From SKVR01 sp964491395 (GTDB lineage Bacteria; Bacteroidota; Bacteroidia; Bacteroidales; UBA7960), in NCBI GenBank assembly GCA_964491395.1, contig CAZBGI010000001.1:1-64000 (forward strand): a stretch of 64,000 nucleotides of DNA, in the 5' to 3' direction. How positions within the stretch are numbered: the stretch's first letter is position 1; each line of letters starts with the position of its first letter. The notes below the pieces were generated by a model that was not told where the DNA came from, did not search any database, and worked only from the letters and a program-made list of their open reading frames with translations. Of this stretch, positions 19,189 to 27,453 are shown piece by piece. The position numbers and the translations under genes were made by a program.

Positions 19189-21054
19189 ATGTCAGACTTC
19201 ATTAAACTCCTGCCCGATTCAGTAGCCAACCAGATTGCCGCAGGAGAAGTAGTACAACGACCAGCTTCTGTGGTAAAAGAGTTGCTGGAAAATTCCATTG
19301 ATGCCGGAGCGACTGATATCAAACTTATTGTCAAAGATGCAGGTCGCACCCTGATTCAGGTTACCGACAACGGCAAGGGGATGTCGGAAAACGACGCCCG
19401 GATGAGTTTTGAACGGCATGCCACCAGCAAAATCAACAACGCCCATGATTTATGGGCGCTCACTACCATGGGTTTCCGGGGTGAAGCCCTGGCCTCCATT
19501 GCTTCTGTAGCCCGCGTGGAATTAAAAACCCGCACTGAAGACGCGCCCCTGGCTACCGAAATTTTCATGGAAGGATCAAAGCTGGAATCGCAGCATGCAT
19601 GCCAGGCACCTAAAGGGACAACCATCGCAGTGAAAAACCTGTTTTTCAATACTCCAGCCCGCAGAAATTTTCTCAAAACCGACAACGTGGAAAAAACCCA
19701 TGTTTTCAACGAATTTGTCAGGGTAGCACTTGCCCACCCGCAAGTGGCTTTCAGTTATTATCACAACAACCAGCTCATTACACAAGCTTCCAGGGGCAAC
19801 CTGGGGAGCAGAATCATCAGTCTTTTTGGTGGTCATTACAAGCCCAGACTTATCCCCGTGGAAGAGGATACACAAATAGTTGGCATTCAGGGATACATCC
19901 TTAAACCCGAATACGCCAAAAAAAGAAAATCAGAACAGTACTTTTTCGTCAACAACAGATTTATCAAGTCACCCTATCTAAATCATGCCGTAGAAAACGG
20001 GTTCGAGGAGCTCATTCCCAATGATGCTTACCCTGCATTTTTCCTCTTTCTGCAAATTGACCCGGCCCAGATTGACGTCAATGTGCATCCTACCAAAACA
20101 GAAATCAAGTTCCAGGATGAAAAGCTGATTTACCAGATTATAAAAGCCGCCGTTAAACGCAGCCTGGGGAAGTTTAACATTGTTCCCAGCCTGGACTTTG
20201 AACGTGAGACGGCCTTTGATGATGTAAAGTTTGATAAATCCAGACCCATAGTGGCCCCTGCCATTGATGTAAATCCTGACTATAATCCTTTTGAGCAGGA
20301 GAAAAGTACAGGAAATACGGGAAAAAATCTTGCCGGCCGGGCCAATCCCCAACAATGGGAAAAACTATTCCCCCAGCCGGGTAAGGCAGCCAGTAGCGGC
20401 GCCAAAGAACTGTTTGCACAACAGGAGCCTCAACCCACACAACAAACCATCATCAGCCCGGATTGGCAGGAAAGCCCTGATAAACCACAAGGAAAAAAGT
20501 TCATGCACCTGCATGGCAGGTATATCCTTAGCTCCATTAAATCCGGATTGATGATCATCGATCAGCAAAGAGCCCATGAACGGATTCTTTTTGAAAAACA
20601 TTTAAAAATGCTTGAAAGCCGAAAGGCTGTATCCCAGACACTGCTTTATCCGGAACAAATCAAACTTACGGAGCCGGATGCCGACCTTCTCAGGGAAATC
20701 CGCACAGAAATAGCATCACTGGGCTTCGACATCAGCGACTTTGGACACAATTCTTACATGATAAATGCGGTACCCTCGGATTTGGCTGACAATGAAAATC
20801 TGCAATTAATCATAGAGTCGATCCTGGATAATTTCAAGAAAAACAATGCCTCCGTAAAACTGGACACCCGGGTTAACCTGGCCCGTTCGCTGGCTAAAAG
20901 TCTTTCTGTAAAAACCGGCAAACCGCTCACTACGGAAGAGATGAATGCCCTTACCGATGAATTGTTTTCCTGTGAAATGCCCTACCAGACCCCCTCAGGC
21001 AAGCCGACCCTGAATATGCTGGGAATGGATGAAATAGCAGACAAATTCAAGTAA
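19189..21054 (+). CDS. mutL: DNA mismatch repair protein MutL
   Basis: A 621-residue protein of normal MutL length. The N-terminal GHKL ATPase is complete: IAAGEVVQRPASVVKEL with the catalytic Glu, NSIDAGAT with the Mg-binding region, DNGKGM, and GFRGEALASI. A variable linker lies around 350-430. The C-terminal dimerisation/endonuclease domain has DQQRAHERILFE where many MutL endonucleases have DQHAxxExxxxE: the Asp and both Glu are kept while His-Ala is Gln-Arg. MutL couples mismatch recognition by MutS to nicking of the new strand. It is cytoplasmic. No mutS gene is in the window. Confidence 0.95.
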   Translation: MSDFIKLLPDSVANQIAAGEVVQRPASVVKELLENSIDAGATDIKLIVKDAGRTLIQVTDNGKGMSENDARMSFERHATSKINNAHDLWALTTMGFRGEALASIASVARVELKTRTEDAPLATEIFMEGSKLESQHACQAPKGTTIAVKNLFFNTPARRNFLKTDNVEKTHVFNEFVRVALAHPQVAFSYYHNNQLITQASRGNLGSRIISLFGGHYKPRLIPVEEDTQIVGIQGYILKPEYAKKRKSEQYFFVNNRFIKSPYLNHAVENGFEELIPNDAYPAFFLFLQIDPAQIDVNVHPTKTEIKFQDEKLIYQIIKAAVKRSLGKFNIVPSLDFERETAFDDVKFDKSRPIVAPAIDVNPDYNPFEQEKSTGNTGKNLAGRANPQQWEKLFPQPGKAASSGAKELFAQQEPQPTQQTIISPDWQESPDKPQGKKFMHLHGRYILSSIKSGLMIIDQQRAHERILFEKHLKMLESRKAVSQTLLYPEQIKLTEPDADLLREIRTEIASLGFDISDFGHNSYMINAVPSDLADNENLQLIIESILDNFKKNNASVKLDTRVNLARSLAKSLSVKTGKPLTTEEMNALTDELFSCEMPYQTPSGKPTLNMLGMDEIADKFK

Positions 21055-21092
21055 AAGCATGGTGGGAACTATCAGAAATTTCACAAAAATCG

Positions 21093-21100
21093 TAATTTTG
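21093..21100 (+). promoter_or_regulatory. Candidate -7 element for the first rhomboid gene
   Basis: TAATTTTG matches TAnnTTTG fully, 128 bases upstream of the ATG at 21229. The -33 region is not recognisable. Confidence 0.4.
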
Positions 21101-21228
21101 CCCGCTTACAATGAGGGTGGGCTCATACAGGCAAAAAGGGTTCATACTTTTCCATCCTCAATTTTCGCAATGCTCTAAACATAGCAACCACATCGTTGTT
21201 AGATATTGGACTTTAAACAATTTTTTAT

Positions 21229-22068
21229 ATGCAACAATTCAGGCCGGGAGGATTTACATTACTCCCCCCCATCGTAAAAAATCTTTTGATAATCAATGGC
21301 TTGTTTTATCTGGCTACCATAGCTTTGGGAAACTCGTTCGGAATCGATCTATACAGAGTGCTGGGGTTACATTTTCCCGGATCCCAGAATTTTGCCCCTT
21401 ACCAGTTTATTACTTACATGTTTATGCATGGTAGTCCTACGCACTTGTTCTTCAATATGTTTGCGTTATGGATGTTTGGCAATGTACTGGAAAATGTTTG
21501 GGGTCCTAAAAGGTTCCTGCTCTATTACATTATTACCGGCCTGGGGGCCGCCCTGCTGCATTACGCCATTCTTTACTGGCAGATGCTGCCCACCTTGAGA
21601 GCCGTGAATGAAATACTTAACAACCCGGATCCCGAAAGCCTGAAAATGTTTTTTGAATCTGAGTACTTTAAGATCGGTTCGCAGGAAATCAACAACAACT
21701 TCCGCATGTTTCTGCGGGAATACAACAGCCTGATCGATGAAGCACCCAACCAGGCTATGGTCAGGGCGGTTAACTTTCTTAACGAGTATAAAATTGATTT
21801 TCTGAACCTGCCGGTAGTGGTAGGGGCATCCGGGGCAGTTTTTGGTATTTTGCTGGCCTTTGGCATGCTCTTCCCTAACTCGTTGATTTATTTGTTCTTT
21901 GCTATACCCATCAAAGCAAAATATTTTGTTATTGCCTATGGTGCCATGGAATTGTACTTTGGTATTTCCCGACCGGGTAGCAATGTTGCTCACTTTGCTC
22001 ACCTTGGAGGGATGCTTTTTGGCTATCTTCTCATCAGGTACTGGAAAAGTAAAGGGAAACTTTACTGA
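21229..22068 (+). CDS. Rhomboid family intramembrane serine protease
   Basis: A 279-residue membrane protein with the six-helix rhomboid core. HGSPTHLFFNMFALWMFG is the conserved H-x-x-x-x-H/N loop-1 region on helix 2, GASGAVFGILLAFG is the GxSG active-site serine on helix 4, and HFAHLGGMLFGYLL carries the catalytic His on helix 6. The extended loop between helices 3 and 4 (about 120-190, hydrophilic) is longer than in minimal rhomboids. It cleaves transmembrane helices of substrate proteins in the cytoplasmic membrane; substrates are unknown. It is followed by a second rhomboid gene. Confidence 0.93.
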   Translation: MQQFRPGGFTLLPPIVKNLLIINGLFYLATIALGNSFGIDLYRVLGLHFPGSQNFAPYQFITYMFMHGSPTHLFFNMFALWMFGNVLENVWGPKRFLLYYIITGLGAALLHYAILYWQMLPTLRAVNEILNNPDPESLKMFFESEYFKIGSQEINNNFRMFLREYNSLIDEAPNQAMVRAVNFLNEYKIDFLNLPVVVGASGAVFGILLAFGMLFPNSLIYLFFAIPIKAKYFVIAYGAMELYFGISRPGSNVAHFAHLGGMLFGYLLIRYWKSKGKLY

Positions 22069-22252
22069 CAAGAGACTGATGAGCTACAACTGAACTTCCT
22101 GGCGGGATTCTGACTGCCCATTTCAGGAAACCCTGCAAAAGAAAGAAATACCTCAGTAATTGCTGACAGGCATTGCAATGGTTGATTATCTGACAATACT
22201 TTTAAGGGTATTTACACGTTGGTAAAACATTAAATAGAATAAAAGAGTTATT

Positions 22253-23152
22253 ATGCATTCATCCATTTTTAGTGAAATCCGCAATTTCTTTGCCAGGGGG
22301 TCGGTGCTTGCACGCCTCATTGGCATTAATGTAGCCATTTTTGTGCTGGTAGGACTCATTCGTGTTTTGTTTTTCCTGTTTGATGCACCCTCAGCCTACC
22401 ATGGTATCATTAACTGGTTTGGTGTGCCATCCAATACAGCCACCCTGCTCACCCGACCCTGGACCCTTGTTACTTATATGTTTCTCCACTTCGACTTCTT
22501 CCATATTTTCTTCAATATGATTATGCTGTATGTCGGAGGTAGGTTGTTCAAAGATTTTCTAGGAGAAAACCGAATGACAGGCACCTATATTATCGGGGGT
22601 TTGGTTGGGGGTTTGATCTTCATGCTGGCTTATAACATCTTTCCTGTGTTCGCCCAGGATCGACAGATGGCTGTAGCCATAGGGGCTTCAGCATCGGTGC
22701 TGGCCATTTTTATTGCCATTGCCACTTATATGCCCAATTACGAACTACCCCTGATTTTGTTGGGTCGTATAAAACTGAAATACATTGCAGTATTTTTCGT
22801 GGTCATTGATTTGCTGAGTATTGACAAGGGCAATTCCGGCGGACACCTGGCTCACCTGGGAGGTGCTCTTTGGGGATTTGCTTACATAGGGCTGTTAAAG
22901 GGGGGCAAGGATCCAGCAAAGTTTGCAGGGATATGGGTAAAAGCCATCGGAAGTATTTTCAAACCCAGCCCTAAAATGCGGGTGGAATACACCAGTAAGA
23001 AACCCATGACTGATGAAGAATACAACCTGCAAAGGGCAAAAAAACAGAAAAGGATGGATCAAATCCTGGACAAAATATCCCGGTATGGATACCAGAGCCT
23101 TAGCAGCGAAGAGAAAGAAATTCTCTTTAGAATGAGCAACGACAAGGAGTAA
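22253..23152 (+). CDS. Rhomboid family protease with C-terminal cytoplasmic tail
   Basis: A 299-residue second rhomboid. It has the loop HFDFFHIFFNMIMLYVGG, the serine motif GASASV (GxSx rather than GxSG) and GHLAHLGGALWGF with the catalytic His. After the sixth helix there is a hydrophilic tail of about 70 residues ending YQSLSSEEKEILFRMS, a segment I have seen at the end of many Bacteroidota rhomboids. It probably cleaves membrane proteins, like its neighbour, but with different substrates because the sequences are clearly diverged. It ends 18 bases before the EEP gene and is probably in an operon with it. Confidence 0.92.
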   Translation: MHSSIFSEIRNFFARGSVLARLIGINVAIFVLVGLIRVLFFLFDAPSAYHGIINWFGVPSNTATLLTRPWTLVTYMFLHFDFFHIFFNMIMLYVGGRLFKDFLGENRMTGTYIIGGLVGGLIFMLAYNIFPVFAQDRQMAVAIGASASVLAIFIAIATYMPNYELPLILLGRIKLKYIAVFFVVIDLLSIDKGNSGGHLAHLGGALWGFAYIGLLKGGKDPAKFAGIWVKAIGSIFKPSPKMRVEYTSKKPMTDEEYNLQRAKKQKRMDQILDKISRYGYQSLSSEEKEILFRMSNDKE

Positions 23153-23170
23153 CCCCTCAAAAAGCTGCCC

Positions 23171-24307
23171 GTGAAAACCCGGAAAAGAAAATCATTTTTC
23201 ACCTGGATTTTTCTCATCCTGAACCAGTTTGCTGTACTATTGCTGCTTCTCGTGTATGCCGGGGCAAGAATCAGTCCTGCAACATTCTGGCCATTGGCAT
23301 TTACCGGCCTGGTGTACCCTGCTATCCTGATTGTGAATCTTGTTTTTGTTGTTTATTGGCTTTTACGGTTGCGCATATACTTTGTCATTTCACTGATGGC
23401 AATCCTGCTGGGATGGCCCCACTTGCAAAGTCTCATTCGCTGGGGCGACAATACAGCCACTTTGCCTGTGGAGGGGAAAAACATAAAAATGCTGAGTTAC
23501 AATGTCAGAGTATTCGATTTATATAATTATGGCCCTGGCTGGCAACTCAATTTCACGCAGCGTAACAATATTTTCCGTTTTTTACAGGAAAAAGATTTTG
23601 ACATCATCTGTTTCCAGGAATTTGTTCATGACAAGGGAGGGGCTTTTAAAACCCTGGACACCTTACCCGGTATCCTCAGGGCTAAATATGCCCATGCAGG
23701 CTACAGCCGCTCTTCAAAAGACATAAATTATTTTGGGCTGGCAACTTTTTCTGCCTGGCCCATTATCCATAAAGGCAGCATCGAACTCCCCTCTAACATG
23801 GGAAATATGTGCATTTATTCAGATATCGTCATCGATAAAGACACGGTGAGGGTATATAATGTGCACTTTGAATCTATCGGCCTGAGTGCTGAAGATTATG
23901 GCTTTGTAGAAAACCTTACCAATGCAGGCCAGCTCACCCGGAAAGATTATTTTAAACAAGGGAGTAGGCGTATTTTTAACCGTCTTAAAGAAGCCTTTAT
24001 CCAAAGAGAAAATCAAGTAAGACTCCTGTCTGAACATCTTCGCCAAAGTCCTTACCCGGTTATACTGGCCGGAGATTTCAATGACACCCCCTCTTCCTGG
24101 ACCTGTAAGAAAATGACCCGTCATCTCAACGATGCTTTTATGAGCGGACGCGGAATGGGACAAACCTATATAGGGGCAGTACCGGGATTCCGGATCGACT
24201 ATATCATGCATTCCGACGATTATACATCCTACAATTATACTACAGGAGACCAGGTATACTCCGATCATTACCCTATCTGGGTTTGGTTACATATTCCTTC
24301 TGACTGA
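23171..24307 (+). CDS. Membrane-anchored endonuclease/exonuclease/phosphatase (EEP) protein
   Basis: A 378-residue protein with a GTG start. Three membrane helices lie within about 10-85, followed by an EEP hydrolase domain. The metal and catalytic residues are visible: LSYNVRVFD (Asn), DIICFQEF (Glu), VYNVHFES (His), LAGDFNDTP (Asp and Asn), and SDHYPIWVWL (final Asp-His). The catalytic domain probably faces the periplasm. The family cleaves phosphodiesters in nucleic acids, inositol phosphates or lipids; the substrate cannot be read from the sequence. It directly follows the second rhomboid gene, and together the genes look like one envelope-associated unit. Confidence 0.88.
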   Translation: MKTRKRKSFFTWIFLILNQFAVLLLLLVYAGARISPATFWPLAFTGLVYPAILIVNLVFVVYWLLRLRIYFVISLMAILLGWPHLQSLIRWGDNTATLPVEGKNIKMLSYNVRVFDLYNYGPGWQLNFTQRNNIFRFLQEKDFDIICFQEFVHDKGGAFKTLDTLPGILRAKYAHAGYSRSSKDINYFGLATFSAWPIIHKGSIELPSNMGNMCIYSDIVIDKDTVRVYNVHFESIGLSAEDYGFVENLTNAGQLTRKDYFKQGSRRIFNRLKEAFIQRENQVRLLSEHLRQSPYPVILAGDFNDTPSSWTCKKMTRHLNDAFMSGRGMGQTYIGAVPGFRIDYIMHSDDYTSYNYTTGDQVYSDHYPIWVWLHIPSD

Positions 24308-24483
24308 AACATACAAACCCAAATAAAAAAGCTACCAAATATATTCTAAAAAAGACACTTTTATCCATCAATGAATACTTTTACACCTTGTATAATCAAA
24401 TTATTCTTCTTAAATTGCACTGAACTTAAACAAGCCCAAAAAGTAATTCAACTAAACAAAAACTAAATTAAAAATCTGTCTCA

Positions 24484-24960
24484 ATGAAAAAAATAGCATT
24501 AATAGTATTTGTAGCATTAATAGGATTAACAAACTTAAAAGCCCAGGATTATAAAACCGGATTAGGAGTACGGGGAGGGTTTTACAGCGGCCTTTCCGTT
24601 AAGCATTTTCTTTCAGGAAGTGATGCTATTGAAGGAGTACTGGCAACGCACTACCGTGGTATTGTTCTGGCCGGGATGTATCAGCGGCACACCAATGCAT
24701 TTGACGCTCCCGGTCTTAACTGGTATTATGGTGGAGGGGCTCACCTTGGATTTTATGATCGCAGTTACAGTCCCTGGTATGGAAACGATGAAACCGGAAA
24801 TTTCAGTGTTATTGGAGGAATGGGTGTTGTAGGGCTGGAATACAAAATCGAAGATTTACCCATTAGTGTAGGTTTTGACGTTACTCCCGCTCTGAATCTT
24901 ATACCCAATGTGCGATTCTGGGTAGGAGCCGGTGTAACCCTTCGGTATACCATCAACTAA
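24484..24960 (+). CDS. Small outer-membrane beta-barrel protein
   Basis: A 158-residue exported protein. It has a signal peptide of about 20 residues (KKIALIVFVALIGLTNLKA, cleavage before QDYK) followed by alternating amphipathic strands rich in Gly and aromatics (GVRGGFYSGLSVKHF, WYYGGGAHLGFYD), ending FWVGAGVTLRYTIN with a terminal aromatic-containing strand. This suits an eight-strand OmpX/OmpA-like barrel. The precise function is unknown. The leader is AT-rich. A strong terminator follows immediately. Confidence 0.8.
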   Translation: MKKIALIVFVALIGLTNLKAQDYKTGLGVRGGFYSGLSVKHFLSGSDAIEGVLATHYRGIVLAGMYQRHTNAFDAPGLNWYYGGGAHLGFYDRSYSPWYGNDETGNFSVIGGMGVVGLEYKIEDLPISVGFDVTPALNLIPNVRFWVGAGVTLRYTIN

Positions 24961-24977
24961 CCAGAAATTTTACATAT

Positions 24978-25014
24978 AAAACCCCCTGCAATCATATTGG
25001 CTGCAGGGGGTTTT
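24978..25014. terminator. Bidirectional intrinsic terminator
   Basis: AAAACCCCCTGCA and TGCAGGGGGTTTT form a perfect 13-bp inverted repeat with an 11-base loop, ending in T runs in both directions. It separates the convergent barrel and Ldh-family genes and can serve both. Confidence 0.9.
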
Positions 25015-25034
25015 GCAATAAATCCATCGGGAAA

Positions 25035-26147
25035 CTACTGCTTGAAATGCGGCAGGTAATCTTCCAGGCCATAAGTCTTACACATCCCGGCAAATTCTTC
25101 AAATAAGGCATCATTAAACGGCACCCCTTTATCTTTCCTGTACATCCAGGTATCATGCTCTTTTTCTCCAGCGGTATAAATTCTCTTTTCTCCCGGCATT
25201 TTCTGAGAGGCACGCAATTCCCTTAAAATATTGCCTGTAGTTTTCTTAAAATCGGCCGGATCGGTAAATGCATTGATATCTATGGCTATAAAGAAATGAC
25301 CCAGGGGATAGGGAACTTTTTTCCCATCTTTTACTCCCATAAGCATTTTCAGGTAGGCTCCCTGTTGCAATGCGGAAGAGAGAATTTCCACTACGGTGGC
25401 ATACCCATAACCTTTGTATCCTGCGGTTTCCTCTCCTACTCCACCCAACGGCGTAAATGCCGCTCTTCCGGCAATTAAATCCTCCAGTACCTCAACAGAG
25501 TTGGTTTTGGATTCTCCGTTTTTATCAATCACCCATCCTTTGGGCATTTCTTTACCTTGACGGGCATATACCTCCACCTTACCGCGCTGGGTAATGGAGG
25601 TGGCACAATCCAGCAAAAACGGAAAATCTTCATCACTGGGCATTCCGAAAGTCAAAGGATTGGTTCCCAGCATATTTTCCACGCCAAATGTGGGGGCAAT
25701 AGAAGGCCGGGCATTGGTTCCGGTTATCCCTATCATATTCTGCTCTGTAGCCATCAGAGGATAATAGCCGGCAAAACCGTAATGGGTAGAATTTCTTACA
25801 GCAACCATTCCCATTCCAAACTTTTTGGCTTTATCGATTGCCATTTGCATCGATTTATAGGCGATGACATGCCCCATACCATTATGGCCGTCTACTACCG
25901 CTGTAGCCGGAGCTTCCTTTACTACTTCAAAATTGGTAACCGGATTTAGAATACCATCATTAATCCTGTCCAGATATATCGGCTTGAGCCTGTTGACCCC
26001 ATGCGAATCAAATCCCAGTTTATCTGCTTTAACCAGCACATCTGCTACAATTTTTGCATCTTCTTTCGGGATGTTGGCCTTTACCATCACATCAACCATA
26101 AATTTCTCAATCACCTCAAAAGGAATAAATCTTTCTTCTTTTGCCAT
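25035..26147 (-). CDS. Ldh family NAD(P)-dependent oxidoreductase (malate/L-lactate dehydrogenase type)
   Basis: A 370-residue enzyme of normal length for the family that includes malate/L-sulfolactate/ureidoglycolate dehydrogenases. Recognisable segments are SHGVNRL (catalytic His region), VVDGHNGMGHVIAYKSM, VAVRNSTHYGFAGYYP, GTNPLTFGMPS and DCATSITQRGKVEVY. The family reduces or oxidises 2-hydroxy acids with NAD(P)(H) using a fold different from ordinary lactate dehydrogenases. The substrate is uncertain. It is cytoplasmic. The gene is alone between a terminator and a divergent gene. Confidence 0.9.
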   Translation of the reverse strand: MAKEERFIPFEVIEKFMVDVMVKANIPKEDAKIVADVLVKADKLGFDSHGVNRLKPIYLDRINDGILNPVTNFEVVKEAPATAVVDGHNGMGHVIAYKSMQMAIDKAKKFGMGMVAVRNSTHYGFAGYYPLMATEQNMIGITGTNARPSIAPTFGVENMLGTNPLTFGMPSDEDFPFLLDCATSITQRGKVEVYARQGKEMPKGWVIDKNGESKTNSVEVLEDLIAGRAAFTPLGGVGEETAGYKGYGYATVVEILSSALQQGAYLKMLMGVKDGKKVPYPLGHFFIAIDINAFTDPADFKKTTGNILRELRASQKMPGEKRIYTAGEKEHDTWMYRKDKGVPFNDALFEEFAGMCKTYGLEDYLPHFKQ

Positions 26148-26332
26148 AGTTTGTTTGTTTTTAGATTTTGGATTTTTGTATTGTAAATATAGGATTTTGT
26201 GTTGCTAATAAAAACACACACATCTTAAAAAAGTTTTTTCTGCTATGAAACAACCCTGATGAACCACTACACACATATGGGAGGGATTAATTGTATATCT
26301 GTGCGTTGCAGATAAACAGATGAAATATACAA

Positions 26333-26370
26333 TAAATTTGACAAGTCAAAAAGTGAATTTAATATATTTG
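26333..26370 (+). promoter_or_regulatory. Promoter region of the PH-like membrane protein gene
   Basis: Two full matches to TAnnTTTG lie here: TAAATTTG at 26333-26340 and TATATTTG at 26363-26370. The TTTG of the first could also act as the -33 element of the second (22-base spacer). The second overlaps the GTG at 26370 that would otherwise extend the downstream gene, which supports a start at ATG 26430. Confidence 0.5.
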
Positions 26371-26429
26371 TGAAATTATTTGAATTCTCATTGTTTTTTA
26401 AATTCCACTTTCTATTAATTACAACAAGT

Positions 26430-26897
26430 ATGGAATACAAATACGATTTCTTAGAAACAAAGAACCAAAAGTCCCGGATCTATATTTTTATGGGATTGTT
26501 TTTGGCCCTTTCCAGCATATACTTTTTTTACGAAGACTCTAACTTCGTTATAGGCGTGATCTATTTCGCCTGGGGAGTAAACACTTTTATGGAGGGTATG
26601 GGTATTCCCCCGGCCAGTCTGGTGGGGAAAAAGTTTATTCTTGTCAATGCAGAAAAGATTCATTTCAAGTTTTCATTAACAAAAAAGGGAACCCTATTCT
26701 ACACAAAAGACATTGACAGCATTGAGCTCTGGCCCGGAACCATTGTAGTAGAAGATCAGAACGGAAAGAAAGTGAAAGTAGATTTGCGGGAGTTGACCCC
26801 TCAAATCCGCCACGAAACGCTGATGGCCATTGCCTCAGTAGCTGAAAACAGGAAAATTAAGTACCATAAACATGGCTACCTCCAGCAATACAACTGA
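26430..26897 (+). CDS. Two-helix membrane protein with a PH-like domain, unknown function
   Basis: 155 residues from the chosen ATG at 26430. An in-frame GTG at 26370 would add 20 residues but lies on a promoter element. Two membrane helices near 13-34 and 38-55 form a hairpin (IYIFMGLFLALSSIYFFY and FVIGVIYFAWGVNTF). The C-terminal 90 residues alternate strands (KIHFKFSLTKKGTLFYTKDI and GTIVVEDQNGKKVKVDL) and end in a helix, like bacterial PH-type membrane proteins. The function is not known. A 56-residue YtxH-like gene follows. Confidence 0.7.
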   Translation: MEYKYDFLETKNQKSRIYIFMGLFLALSSIYFFYEDSNFVIGVIYFAWGVNTFMEGMGIPPASLVGKKFILVNAEKIHFKFSLTKKGTLFYTKDIDSIELWPGTIVVEDQNGKKVKVDLRELTPQIRHETLMAIASVAENRKIKYHKHGYLQQYN

Positions 26898-26980
26898 ACA
26901 CTAGCCAATCATATATTGTTAGGATTGTATCGGACAGTATTAATTGGATTATAATTATAAACTCACAAAAGGTAAACATT

Positions 26981-27151
26981 ATGGCAAGGACAAAAGAATT
27001 ACTCGGTTTAATAGCAGGATTTGCAACAGGAACATTTTTGGGAGCACTCTTTGTAGCCACCGGCAAACCCAAATCGGATAAAGACAAAGATGAAGAAAAG
27101 GATAAGGATAAAAAAAAAGTGAAGGAAGCGAAAGTTATCCTTGAAAAATAG
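26981..27151 (+). CDS. YtxH-like small membrane protein
   Basis: A 56-residue protein. An N-terminal membrane-associated helix (LLGLIAGFATGTFLGALFVA) is followed by a very lysine- and aspartate-rich tail (KSDKDKDEEKDKDKKK). This matches the general plan of YtxH/GvpP-like proteins, which have a Gly-rich helix with an A/G-x3-G pattern and then a charged tail. The family is tied to stress responses in some bacteria, but the biochemical role is unclear. The ATG follows an AT-rich leader 83 bases after the previous stop, and the gene is probably co-transcribed with it. Confidence 0.75.
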   Translation: MARTKELLGLIAGFATGTFLGALFVATGKPKSDKDKDEEKDKDKKKVKEAKVILEK

Positions 27152-27405
27152 CTGACCTTGATGCTCCATGTAACGCTGATCTGAATCAATTAAAAGGCCT
27201 GGAAGTGAGCCTGAATATATTGAATTTTCCTCATATCAATTAAATGCAATTATATTAATTTTTCCTCTTGCCCAAAGGTGAATGGGTATAGCGGCAAAAA
27301 TACTCCGGGCTTCAAGTTGCAAAAAGCCAGGTATTGAAAAATGTTGCAGGTAATAAAAGAAAGGCGGCTCAAAACCACCTTAAACTAAACACATCATTGC
27401 TTTCT
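27152..27405. other. Intergenic region before uvrB
   Basis: About 300 bases separate the YtxH-like gene from uvrB. An in-frame TTG extension of uvrB from 27334 is open, but nothing in it resembles UvrB. No other gene or repeat is seen. Confidence 0.4.
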
Positions 27406-27439
27406 TTTGAAAAACAGAGAACAATAATTCCTATTTTTG
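27406..27439 (+). promoter_or_regulatory. Candidate uvrB promoter
   Basis: TTTG at 27406-27409, a 22-base spacer, then TATTTTTG at 27432-27439, a full -7 match. It ends 14 bases before the ATG at 27454, so the leader would be very short. It argues against translation from the upstream TTG. Confidence 0.45.
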
Positions 27440-27453
27440 CCAAAAAGCCTTGT

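Noticed and set aside
27334..27453. Forty-residue N-terminal extension of UvrB from a TTG
   Set aside because: UvrB proteins start at the MPFKIQSEFQP equivalent; a full -7 promoter element lies inside the extension.
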